Shown here piece by piece: positions 7,010-14,661 of a stretch of 33,975 nt of DNA. Under the pieces are notes generated by a model, which saw only the letters and a program-made list of their open reading frames with translations, was not told the origin of the DNA and searched no databases. Made by a program: the position numbers and the translations under genes. Source of the stretch: a bacterium (GTDB lineage: Bacteria > Verrucomicrobiota > Kiritimatiellia > RFP12 > UBA1067); contig JAUNMP010000031.1 of assembly GCA_030537465.1 (NCBI GenBank), positions 1 through 33,975 on the forward strand, given 5' to 3'. Each line of letters opens with the position of its first letter. The stretch's first letter is position 1.

Positions 7010-8014
7010 ATGGAACAGCCAAAATTTGAAGAGGTGCTTCCAGACATCTATCTGCTCAAGATTCCCTTTGGTCCCGTTTGGACGGGAATCATTTTGATCC
7101 GTGGCGAGGAGAACATCCTTATCGACTCCTCGCATCTGGAGCCCGAACAGTTTCTGATTCCTGCGCTGGCGGAACAGGGATTGAAACCATCTGATATTGA
7201 CTGGCTGCTCAATACGCACGTACACGGCGATCACATCGGGGGACACCATGCGCTGGTGACAAAGTATGGCCTGAAGACGGCGACGCTCGCCGCCGCCGCG
7301 GATGCGCTGCGCGATCCCGTGAAGGTGGCCATTCGCGTCCGGACGCGTTTCCCGCGCAACTCGCCGCCGCCGCAGAGCTATCTCAAGGGTGTTGAACCTG
7401 ATAGATTGCTGCAGGAAGGGGAGCTGCTGGCGGGGCGCATGTGCGCCTATGCGACGCCCGGGCATGACGATGACTGTCTCACCTGGGTGGACACGAAGAC
7501 GGGAACCGCCTTCACGGGCGATTCGCTGCAGGCGAACGGTACGCCCACGCAGGGGATCGGGTTCTACCGCTCGCTGTCCAACTATCGGACGGCCTTGGCG
7601 AAACTGCAGGCGCTCGAGATCGACAACATTGTCTGCGGACACTTCTACGACGGTATCGGCGACATCATCAAGGGTAAACCTGCCGTCGCCGAAGCGCTGG
7701 ACTATTGTGTGGCGCGCGTGAAACTCTACGAGGAGAAGCTGCGCGGCTATGTTGGCGGGGCGGTCCCGCTCGTAGCCGGGGCGTCTCGCCCCGGCGAGTT
7801 GGTCCCATGTACAGCCCATGCCGAGGGTGCGGGGCGAGACGCCCCGCATACGGAGCAGGGGACAGACGTAACCGGGGCGCCTCGCCCCGGGATGGAGGAC
7901 GAAGACCGGCTCGTCGAGCTGGCGCTGCGGTTGATAGACGAGGTCGGCTGTGGGCGTCCTGAGGCGTTGTTCCTGGCGCTGCACACGGTGTCGGAGCATC
8001 TGAAGGAATTCTGA
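7010..8014 (+). CDS. Metallo-beta-lactamase-fold hydrolase with palindromic elements near its C-terminus
   Basis: A cytoplasmic di-metal hydrolase of the MBL superfamily, 334 aa. The zinc motif HVHGDH is at residues 70-75, followed by PGHDDDC (third metal His), TGDSL (bridging Asp) and VCGHFYDG (last His). The sequence is glyoxalase-II or lactonase-like, but substrate is not recognisable. In this operon a lactonase or thioester hydrolase step between the SDR and the dehydratase is possible. The ATG at 7010 has AAAGGA 6 nt upstream; the ATG at 7004 is an in-frame alternative with no room for that site. After residue ~250 three palindromic units interrupt the helical tail and add ~45 residues (VAGASRPG, AGRDAPHT, VTGAPRPG). 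The native tail then resumes (DRLVELALRLIDEVG) and runs to the stop. All metal ligands precede the insertion. Confidence 0.88.
   Translation: MEQPKFEEVLPDIYLLKIPFGPVWTGIILIRGEENILIDSSHLEPEQFLIPALAEQGLKPSDIDWLLNTHVHGDHIGGHHALVTKYGLKTATLAAAADALRDPVKVAIRVRTRFPRNSPPPQSYLKGVEPDRLLQEGELLAGRMCAYATPGHDDDCLTWVDTKTGTAFTGDSLQANGTPTQGIGFYRSLSNYRTALAKLQALEIDNIVCGHFYDGIGDIIKGKPAVAEALDYCVARVKLYEEKLRGYVGGAVPLVAGASRPGELVPCTAHAEGAGRDAPHTEQGTDVTGAPRPGMEDEDRLVELALRLIDEVGCGRPEALFLALHTVSEHLKEF
7755..7890 (+). repeat. Palindromic element cluster 5 (3 copies plus a decayed one) inside the MBL gene
   Basis: Copies at 7771-7794 (+), 7829-7852 (-) and 7867-7890 (+, loop side GCC). A degenerate (-) unit appears at about 7755-7774 (GCGGGGCGGTCCCGCTCGTA). 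All are read in frame. This is the rightmost cluster; I see no further copies of the family from 7891 to the end of the window. Confidence 0.92.
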
Positions 8015-8030
8015 TTGGAGGAGATTGAGA

Positions 8031-9086
8031 ATGGTCTACGATTCTTCTAAATATCGCCATGCGGGCGATCCCTACTGGGTGGATGTGCTGCCGGCAGGCG
8101 AGTTTCTGGGACTGGCGGACAAGACGGTTCTCCATTCGGGTCCTCCGATTGAATATGCGCGGATGTGTCCGCTCCACAAGCGCTGCATGGTGAACGCCTG
8201 CTACATGGAAGGGTGGGCGAAGACCGAAGCCGAGGCTGTTCAGCTGCTCGAGCGCGGCGAGGTCAAATGCGAAGCCGCCTTCGATTACGCGACGAACGGA
8301 TCCGGTATCGGCATTATCACGAAGTCCGTGCCCCTGCTCATCATCGAGGATCGGGAATTCGGTTCGCGGGCGGGACTCTTCCCTGCGGAAGGCAAGTTCG
8401 GCGGCGGATTCTGCGGCTGGGGCGTCTATTCGGAACCTATCGCAGCCAATCTCAAGTGGATGCGCGAGACGCTTTTCCCGCCGCTTGTCTCCGTGCTCAA
8501 GGACGCGGGCGGATTCCCGCTGAAAGCGCTGCTGGACGAGGCGATCCGCATGGGCGACGAACTGCATTCGTCCCAACGCGCCATTGATCCGCTCTTCACG
8601 CGCGCGATCATCCCGTACTGCCTGAAGTGCTCCAATGCGCATGAACTCCTGGACTATTTTGCCACGACGGGTCGTTTCACGCATAATTTCGGACAGGCCG
8701 CCAGCCGTGCGCTGCTGCTCGGACTCGAGAAAAAGGGCGTTCGCGGACTCATCACCGCCGCGGGCGGAAACGGCGTCGACTACGGCATCAAGGTGGATGG
8801 CCGCTGGTACACCGCGCCGTCTCCGATGATTGTCGGACCCTATCTGACGCCGGGGGCGAAGAAGGAGAACCAGCTGCCGTGGATTGGCGACAGTTCCGTC
8901 GTCGAATGCCGTGGCTGGGGAGGCCAGATCTACCCGATCAACCCGGACTTCGAGAAGGCGGAGGGCGCGGGATTGATCATCAACGGCGGCATGATGGATG
9001 TCAACGGCGGCTGGATGGGCGCCGGGTCGACGCGCATGCCTTTAGCGTGTTTTGAACAGGCGCGAAAGGACGGTGTTCTATGCTGA
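8031..9086 (+). CDS. DUF1116 family protein (YlbE/AllG-like)
   Basis: The 351-aa product resembles the DUF1116 family, whose E. coli member YlbE (AllG) is one of three proteins (with FdrA/AllF and YlbF/AllH) needed for oxamate transcarbamylase activity. Family-like segments are PPIEYARMC (~40-48), CYMEGWAKTEAEA, NGSGIGIITKSVPLLIIED, FCGWGVYSEP, LDEAIRMGDELHSSQRA, FTHNFGQAASRALL, TAAGGNGVDYGIKV and WIGDSSVVECRGWGGQ near the end. It is shorter than the ~420-470 aa usual for the family. GGAGGA 8 nt upstream supports the ATG at 8031. The stop overlaps the next start (9080), implying translational coupling to the symporter. No FdrA or YlbF homologue is present here, so the oxamate role should not be transferred. 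Its role in this operon is unknown. Confidence 0.8.
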   Translation: MVYDSSKYRHAGDPYWVDVLPAGEFLGLADKTVLHSGPPIEYARMCPLHKRCMVNACYMEGWAKTEAEAVQLLERGEVKCEAAFDYATNGSGIGIITKSVPLLIIEDREFGSRAGLFPAEGKFGGGFCGWGVYSEPIAANLKWMRETLFPPLVSVLKDAGGFPLKALLDEAIRMGDELHSSQRAIDPLFTRAIIPYCLKCSNAHELLDYFATTGRFTHNFGQAASRALLLGLEKKGVRGLITAAGGNGVDYGIKVDGRWYTAPSPMIVGPYLTPGAKKENQLPWIGDSSVVECRGWGGQIYPINPDFEKAEGAGLIINGGMMDVNGGWMGAGSTRMPLACFEQARKDGVLC

Positions 9087-10711
9087 TGAAGGCGATTGAC
9101 TGGTGGATGGTTGCGATCTTCTTCGCAATCGTCGTGGCGATTCCTCTGGTGACGACGTTTTTCAACCGAGGGACGTCGAAGGACTTTCTGCTGGCGGGGC
9201 GCTCGATGCCGTGGTGGCTGCTCGGCTTCTCGATGACGGCGGCCTGCACGTCGACGGATTCGGCGAATCTTTTCACCGAGATCATCCGCAAGGACGGTCT
9301 TGCCGGCAACTGGGTCTGGTGGGCGTTTCTCATCACCAGCGTCTTCACCGTGTTCGTCTACTCGAAGCTTTGGGTGCGGACGGGCGTGACAACGGATGTC
9401 GAGTTTTACGAATTGCGCTATTCGGGCAAGCCGGCCGTCTTTCTGCGCGCCTTGCGCGGCGTCTATCTGGGCGTCATCCTCAATTTGCTCGTGATGGGCG
9501 CAGTGGTTCTAGGCGGACTCAAGATCGGCGTGATTCTCTTCGGCTGCTCGTCGACGACGATTCTGCTCTTTACAGGCATCTTCTCGATCGTCTATGTCGC
9601 GCTGGCCGGAATGCGCGGCATTGTCTATACGGACTTCTTCCTCTTTATCGTGATCATGGTTGGCGCCTTTGCGGCGATGTTCTATGCGCTCGGGCTTCCC
9701 GAAGTCGGCGGTCTCGCCGGCATGGCCGCGCATCCCGCATTGCAGGGCAAGCTCTCGATCTTCCCTGATTTCTCCAATACGGACGCCGTGTTCGCCGTGC
9801 TGGTGATTCCGCTGGCCGTGCAGTGGTGGGGCGTGTGGAAGCAGGGCGCCGAGCCGGGCGGCGGCGGCTACATCGTGCAGCGCATTATGTCCGCGAAGAG
9901 CGAACAGCATGCCGTCGGCGGTACGCTATTCTTCAATTTCATCCATTATGCGATTCGTCCATGGCCGTGGTACATTGTCGGGTTCTGCTCGCTGATCGTC
10001 TTTCCGCAGCTTTCGGACATCCAGAAGGCGTTTCCGCATGTGGAGTCGAGCCTGATCGGCGGCGACATGGCCTATTCGGCGATGCTCACCAAGGTTCCGC
10101 CCGGGTGGTTTGGCGTGGTGGTGGCGTCGATGATGGCGGCGCTCTTCTCGACGGTCGCCGCGCACTTGAACATGGGGGCCTCTTACGTGGTGAACGACTT
10201 CTATCGGCGCTTCATGCGTCCAACGGCCTCCGATCGCGAGCTCATCTGGGCGGCGCGTGTGATGACGGTCGTCTTCATGGTTCTCGCTTGTTTGATCGCG
10301 CCGCTTCTGACGAGCGCGAAGACGGCCTTCGACTTGATGCTGCTCATCGGCGCGGGATCGGGTCCGATCTTCCTGCTGCGCTGGTTCTGGATGCGCATCA
10401 ACGCCTGGAGCGAGATCGTGGGTATTCTCTCCGCGTTGACGACGGCCATTGTTCTGGATGTCGTGCTGCCGAACTGCGGCTGTGCGCCGATCGTCTCCTG
10501 GAAGAAGCTCCTCATTGGCGTGGGCGTGACGACGGTCAGCTGGCTTGTTGCGACCTTTGTGACGAAGCCGGAGCCGATCGAGGTCCAGACCCGTTTCAAG
10601 AGCCTTGTTCGCGCGAAGGGCCGCGATGTCGGTCTGGGCGTCCTCTGGACGTTCCTCGCCTCCACCGCCATCATCGCCTCGATGGCGATTATCGCCGCGC
10701 TGATCAAGTAG
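9080..10711 (+). CDS. Sodium:solute symporter (SSS family)
   Basis: A 543-aa inner-membrane transporter with about 13 hydrophobic segments. The SSS signature near the N-terminus is present: FLLAGRSMPWWLLGFSMTAACTS at ~36-58, covering the TM2-region substrate/Na+ site, followed by FVYSKLWVRTGVTTDVEFYELRY. The AALFSTVAAHLNMGASYVVNDFYRRF segment (~350) matches the TM9/10 core of the family. It is predicted to import a sugar, sugar acid or other organic solute coupled to Na+. The ATG at 9080 overlaps the DUF1116 stop by 7 nt and has AAAGGA ~10 nt upstream. Placement at the end of the catabolic gene run suggests it takes up the substrate for that pathway. Family certain, substrate unknown. Confidence 0.95.
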   Translation: MLMKAIDWWMVAIFFAIVVAIPLVTTFFNRGTSKDFLLAGRSMPWWLLGFSMTAACTSTDSANLFTEIIRKDGLAGNWVWWAFLITSVFTVFVYSKLWVRTGVTTDVEFYELRYSGKPAVFLRALRGVYLGVILNLLVMGAVVLGGLKIGVILFGCSSTTILLFTGIFSIVYVALAGMRGIVYTDFFLFIVIMVGAFAAMFYALGLPEVGGLAGMAAHPALQGKLSIFPDFSNTDAVFAVLVIPLAVQWWGVWKQGAEPGGGGYIVQRIMSAKSEQHAVGGTLFFNFIHYAIRPWPWYIVGFCSLIVFPQLSDIQKAFPHVESSLIGGDMAYSAMLTKVPPGWFGVVVASMMAALFSTVAAHLNMGASYVVNDFYRRFMRPTASDRELIWAARVMTVVFMVLACLIAPLLTSAKTAFDLMLLIGAGSGPIFLLRWFWMRINAWSEIVGILSALTTAIVLDVVLPNCGCAPIVSWKKLLIGVGVTTVSWLVATFVTKPEPIEVQTRFKSLVRAKGRDVGLGVLWTFLASTAIIASMAIIAALIK

Positions 10712-10722
10712 CTTCAGCCCCT

Positions 10723-10798
10723 TGGACTTTGAACCCGGAACCTGCCCCCGGAACTTTGAACCTTGAACATTGAACCTGGAACTTTAAACCTGGAACCC
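10723..10798. repeat. Degenerate heptad repeat (TTGAACC / TGGAACY) in intergenic gap
   Basis: The gap between the symporter and the phosphoesterase is mostly built from 7-8-nt units such as TTTGAACC, CGGAACC, TTGAACA, TTGAACC, TGGAACT and TGGAACC, each centred on GAAC. About ten units are visible. They end three bases before the ATG at 10802 and leave no clear Shine-Dalgarno sequence. It is distinct in sequence and design from the two palindromic families. Confidence 0.85.
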
Positions 10799-10801
10799 GA
10801 T

Positions 10802-12226
10802 ATGACCCGCAAGAACTTCCTGATTGGCTCCCTCTCCGTCGCCGCTCTTGGCGCTCGTCGCATCTTCGCCGCAGCTCCCGGCTCCGTGATGGGGACGCCT
10901 CGGCTCAAGGTCGGCGTGCTGAGCGACATCCACGTTCGCGACGAAGTGTCGCAGAAGGTGTTCATCAAGGCCCTTGAGTGGTATCGTGCGAAGGGGGTGG
11001 ACGCAGTGCTCGTCGCTGGCGACATGGCGGACCATGGCCTCGTCTCCCAGCTGCAGTTGGTCGCGGACGCCTGGTTCCAGGTGTTCCCCGACAACAAGAC
11101 GCCGGAGGGCCGTCCTGTCGCCCAGTTGCTGGAATACGGCAACCACTGCGTGGCAGACTGGAAGAAGAAGAATTTCGCGGACGACGCGGAGCGGGCGAAG
11201 AACATGGTCATGTTCGACCCCAGGGGATTCTGGGAGAAGGCCTTCCATGAGGAATACCAGCCGGTCTTCTCCAAGACGGTGAACGGGTATACCTTTGTCG
11301 GCGCGCATTGGCCGGGGCTTTCTGCACGTGAGGCATGGTTTGCCGAGCACGCAAAGGAGATCGATCCCGCGAAGCCGTTCTTCTACTTCCAGCATCCCCA
11401 TCCAAAGGACACGTGCTACGGCGCCTGGGCCTGGGGGCACGACGACGGTACGTCCACACGGCTGCTCTCGCCGTTCCGCAACGCAATCGCGCTGTCCGGA
11501 CATTCCCACTACACGCTCACCGATGAACGGACCGTCTGGCAGGGCGCGTTCACCTCCATCGGCACGAGCTCGCTTTCCTACACCTCGCTCGACTACAATT
11601 TCCGCGAGAATGCGCATCGCGGCGGAAACAACTATGGCATTCGCGAGGGGCGGGGGCACGAAATGCCCCAGATGCCGACATCCGACGGCAAGCAGGGCAT
11701 GCTCTTCACGGTCTGCGACGACCACATCCGCATCGAGCGCCATGAGTTCGTCTGGGACGAAAATCTGGGTGACGACTGGATCCTGCCGGTCGGCAAGGCC
11801 GCCGAGCAGCCGTTCGTCTATGCGAAGCGAAAGCCCGTCCGCATCGCGCCCGAATTCGCGCCGGGTGCCCAGGCGACGGTTGCGCTGGTCGAGCCGAAGC
11901 CCGGCAAGGACGGCAAGAAGTCTACGCCGACGCAGCTCGAGGTGAGATTCCCCGCTGCCGAGACGCGCGAGAAGTGCCGTGTGTTCGAATACGAGGTTCA
12001 GGCCGTTGTGCTGGCGGATGACGTGGAGATGGCCGCCGTGACGCGTCGCGTGCTCGCCCCCGACTTCCATGTGCCGCAGTCGAAGACCGGTCGCGCCGGC
12101 GCCTGTGTCTTCGCGCTTTCGGCCTTCCCGAAGGGCGCTCAGGTGCGGTTCGACGTGACGCCGCTCGAGTGCTTCGGCCGTCGTGGAAAGCCGATTCATT
12201 CGCAGGCGTTTCAGATTCCCGTCTGA
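10802..12226 (+). CDS. Secreted calcineurin-like metallophosphoesterase
   Basis: A 474-aa protein with an N-terminal export signal (MTRKNFLIGSLSVAALGARR then AxA-type IFAAAP). This looks like a Tat-derived leader with RK in place of RR, so Sec or Tat export is uncertain. Metallophosphoesterase motifs are in order: DIH at 42-44, GDMADHG (Asp74), GNH (Asn114-His115) and a later GHSHYTL (~GHxH). These are the metal-binding residues of the calcineurin-like superfamily. The C-terminal ~130 residues form a beta-rich extension. Substrate is unrecognised; related exported enzymes act on phosphate esters or nucleotides. Alternative upstream starts would translate the heptad repeat (EPGTLNLEP), so the ATG at 10802 is preferred. 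It is followed 28 nt downstream by a secreted protein gene. Confidence 0.88.
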   Translation: MTRKNFLIGSLSVAALGARRIFAAAPGSVMGTPRLKVGVLSDIHVRDEVSQKVFIKALEWYRAKGVDAVLVAGDMADHGLVSQLQLVADAWFQVFPDNKTPEGRPVAQLLEYGNHCVADWKKKNFADDAERAKNMVMFDPRGFWEKAFHEEYQPVFSKTVNGYTFVGAHWPGLSAREAWFAEHAKEIDPAKPFFYFQHPHPKDTCYGAWAWGHDDGTSTRLLSPFRNAIALSGHSHYTLTDERTVWQGAFTSIGTSSLSYTSLDYNFRENAHRGGNNYGIREGRGHEMPQMPTSDGKQGMLFTVCDDHIRIERHEFVWDENLGDDWILPVGKAAEQPFVYAKRKPVRIAPEFAPGAQATVALVEPKPGKDGKKSTPTQLEVRFPAAETREKCRVFEYEVQAVVLADDVEMAAVTRRVLAPDFHVPQSKTGRAGACVFALSAFPKGAQVRFDVTPLECFGRRGKPIHSQAFQIPV

Positions 12227-12254
12227 TTCCGGGTGGAGAAAAGGAGTGGAGCCC

Positions 12255-13133
12255 ATGAGAGGTTGTATTGTCATTCTTGGGGCGGTGATCACGGCCTGCG
12301 CGGTGCAGAGCGCCCTTGCGGCCGACCATGCCAAGATTGTCGGGAAGGACGGGGCGACGCGAGAGGTTCCGCTGGAGGGTGTGCGCGAAGCGGGTGGAGG
12401 CGTCCGCTACATGCTGCCGGCCGCAGTCGCCCGTGACGCCAGGAGCGTGTCCTTCGTTCTCGACCGGGCCCAGGCGCAGAAGGGCGAAGAGGGCTTCTGG
12501 CTCTATGGACGCGGCGTGCTGGGGCATTTCGACCGGGACAACATGAGCCTCGGCTGCTGGGCGAGGTTTCTGGATCATCCCTATTACGCGATGCGGACGC
12601 CACGTGGCGCATTCCTCGCCGTCGTCGAGGGGATGCGGTTCGACTTCAATGTCCGCATCGCCGCCCAGAAGGGGCATTATGAAATGGCGCCCCTCTGGAC
12701 GATCGAGCAGACCGCATTCGGCAACGTCTACGAAGATCTTTCGGTGGTCGTCTACGAGCTGGACAAGACCGCGGGATATGTTGAGATCGCGAAGCGGTAC
12801 CGCCAACACGTCGTCGCCCGCGAATCCGCGGTGCGTCCTGTGCAGACGCTGAGGGAACGCGCCGTTCGGAGACCGCATCTCCGCAAGCTCGCGAACTCGA
12901 TCGCCCTGCGCCGTCGACATGCCTGCAAGCCCTACAAATGGAAGGATCCCCGGCACGACGTGGATTACACGCCCGAAACGGAGAAGGCGCCTGTCTGCAA
13001 CTACTCGTTCGCACAGACGCTCGCCTTCCTCCGGAAGCTGAAGGCGATGGGGGTGGACGATGTCGCGCTCTGTGTGGCCGGCTGGCAGGACGGATTGACA
13101 ATTCCCGCTAGGTCCGCCATCGTCACCCGTTAG
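12255..13133 (+). CDS. Secreted glycan-active-like protein, probably C-terminally truncated
   Basis: The product is 292 aa. It has a signal peptide (MRGCIVILGAVITACAVQSALA) and a good AAGGAG site 8 nt before the ATG. The body looks like the N-terminal beta-sandwich of a large glycoside-hydrolase-like protein (SLGCWARFLDHPYYAMRTPRG, VVEGMRFDFNVRI). A linker helix follows (YVEIAKRYRQHV), and then the beginning of a TIM-barrel-like segment (NYSFAQTLAFLRKLKAMGV, DDVALCVAGWQDG). The chain ends at LTIPARSAIVTR, where relatives of this type would be expected to continue with several hundred more barrel residues. The next gene starts 6 nt after the stop, so the missing part is not in another frame here. 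I do not recognise the exact family. Likely a deletion remnant. Confidence 0.6.
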   Translation: MRGCIVILGAVITACAVQSALAADHAKIVGKDGATREVPLEGVREAGGGVRYMLPAAVARDARSVSFVLDRAQAQKGEEGFWLYGRGVLGHFDRDNMSLGCWARFLDHPYYAMRTPRGAFLAVVEGMRFDFNVRIAAQKGHYEMAPLWTIEQTAFGNVYEDLSVVVYELDKTAGYVEIAKRYRQHVVARESAVRPVQTLRERAVRRPHLRKLANSIALRRRHACKPYKWKDPRHDVDYTPETEKAPVCNYSFAQTLAFLRKLKAMGVDDVALCVAGWQDGLTIPARSAIVTR

Positions 13134-13138
13134 ACCTC

Positions 13139-14575
13139 ATGCGCCGCATTCCCATTGCCTTTGCCTCTCTGACTTTGGTCGGTTCCCTCGTCGCCATGAC
13201 GACGGATGTGGCGGTCATCGGTGGCGGCAGTGCGGGCTTCGCCGCGGCCTGGTCGGCGGCACATCTCGGCAGTTCGGTCGTGCTGGTCGAGCGGGAGAAG
13301 ATGCTGGGTGGCACGTCCACGTTCGCGGGCGTGAACAACTGGGAGTCGGGGATGGGCGGGACGGGCCTACCGTACCGTGTCTATCAGCGCCTGGAGAAGA
13401 TTCCGAACGCGGCGGGCGTCTACGTCTTCGACCGCCACTGCATGTGGAAGAAGCCGTCCGAACCGTATGCGTTCCCGGGTGGGCTGCTCAAGATCGACAA
13501 GTCGCTTCCCTATTCCAAATCACTGCTGCGGCATGGTCCTGGAATGGGGAAGGAGGCGTGGTTCCGCGAGAACTGCCACGGCGTCATCTTCGAGCCGACC
13601 TGCATGGCGCGCGTCATGGAAGACATGTTGCAGGAGACGGGGCGCTGCACGACGCTGACAAACGTATCCTTCGTGCAGGCCGATGCGCAGAATGGTCGGG
13701 TCCGCAGCGTGACGCTCTCGGATGGACGTCGCCTGGAGGCGAAGCTCTTCATCGACGCGACCGATGGCGTGCTCTGCCGTCAACTCGGATGCACGATGAT
13801 GTTTGGACGCGACGCGCGCACGGCCTTCAACGAGCCGGGCGCGCCTGAAACGCCATTTCCGAACCTCAATGGCGCGACGCTCATGTTCCGCATCACACCC
13901 ACCGCGACGCCTGGCGTGGAGCCGCTGCCCGCGGATATTCCGGAGAGATCCTGGTGGGGGCGTTTCCCTCTTGTGTTCGCCACCACCTATCCCAATGGGG
14001 ACATTGGCCTGAATATGCTTCCCACGATGAGGGGCGAGGAGGCTGTGGCGTTGGGAGCCGAGGCGGCCTACGCAGAGTGCCGTCGGCGCGTGTACGCCGA
14101 ATGGCACTGGTTGCAGACGACCTATGCCGAATTCCGCAACTATCGCCTGCTGTCGATTGCGCCTGTGCTCGCCTATCGGGAAACCTGTCGCGTGCGGGGC
14201 GAATACGTTCTGAACCAGAATGATCTCATCGCGGGGCTGTCGAAACAGACGCATCCAGATATCATCGCGATCGCCGACCACCCGATGGACAACCATGGCG
14301 GGGGTGGCCCGAGTGGAGAGCTCAAAGAGGAATACGGCATTCCGTATCGCTGTCTCCTGCCCCTCGGAACCGAGAACGTGCTGATCGCGGGGCGTGCCGC
14401 GAGCTTCAGCGCGATTGCGGCATCGAGCTGCCGCCTGAGCCGCACGATGATGCAGCTCGGCGAGGCGGCCGGTGTGGCCGCGCATCTCGCCACAACGCGT
14501 GGAATCTCGCTTCGGAACGTCGACGCGGCGGAGATCCGTCAGTTCATGCACAACTGCATCGATGGCAGCCCTTGA
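13139..14575 (+). CDS. Exported FAD-dependent oxidoreductase (FAD_oxidored type)
   Basis: A 478-aa flavoprotein with an N-terminal signal-like segment (MRRIPIAFASLTLVGSLVAM). The dinucleotide-binding strand and GGGSAG at residues 28-33 follow almost directly. Further support comes from VLVERE (end of the second strand), MLGGTSTFAGVNNWE, FIDATDGVLCRQLGC and the C-terminal NVLIAGRAASFSAIAASSCR with ARxxS-type FAD contact. This matches the PF12831-type FAD-dependent oxidoreductases that are abundant and often secreted in planctomycete/verrucomicrobial relatives. The reaction is unknown; links to oxidation of sugars or other glycan parts are speculative. No Shine-Dalgarno sequence precedes the ATG, which lies just after a truncated gene. 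The junction may therefore be a deletion scar and the native promoter may be lost. Confidence 0.85.
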   Translation: MRRIPIAFASLTLVGSLVAMTTDVAVIGGGSAGFAAAWSAAHLGSSVVLVEREKMLGGTSTFAGVNNWESGMGGTGLPYRVYQRLEKIPNAAGVYVFDRHCMWKKPSEPYAFPGGLLKIDKSLPYSKSLLRHGPGMGKEAWFRENCHGVIFEPTCMARVMEDMLQETGRCTTLTNVSFVQADAQNGRVRSVTLSDGRRLEAKLFIDATDGVLCRQLGCTMMFGRDARTAFNEPGAPETPFPNLNGATLMFRITPTATPGVEPLPADIPERSWWGRFPLVFATTYPNGDIGLNMLPTMRGEEAVALGAEAAYAECRRRVYAEWHWLQTTYAEFRNYRLLSIAPVLAYRETCRVRGEYVLNQNDLIAGLSKQTHPDIIAIADHPMDNHGGGGPSGELKEEYGIPYRCLLPLGTENVLIAGRAASFSAIAASSCRLSRTMMQLGEAAGVAAHLATTRGISLRNVDAAEIRQFMHNCIDGSP

Positions 14576-14598
14576 CAGGGGCGTTTCTCTCTAAAATG

Positions 14599-14607
14599 TG
14601 CTAGAAT
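14599..14607 (+). promoter_or_regulatory. Extended -10 promoter candidate upstream of the second RAYT
   Basis: TGC precedes TAGAAT (14602-14607). A TTGACA at 14572-14577 is 24 bp upstream, too far for a standard pair, while TAAAAT at 14592-14597 is too close (14 bp). The arrangement closely resembles the 2367-2375 site: both read GTGCTA(T/G)(G/A)ATACTTC. It would give a leader of ~48 nt for the ATG at 14662. Confidence 0.4.
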
Positions 14608-14661
14608 ACTTCTTGTTGAGGAATCTTGCATAGGCATTAAAACACTTCTTGACAGTGCGGG

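Noticed and set aside
4898..7890. The repeats as a CRISPR array.
   Set aside because: Units are palindromic, alternate in orientation, have irregular spacing, lie in coding sequence and have no cas genes nearby.
14572..14607. TTGACA with TAAAAT or TAGAAT as a full -35/-10 pair.
   Set aside because: Spacers are 14 and 24 bp, both outside the normal range; only the extended -10 is kept.
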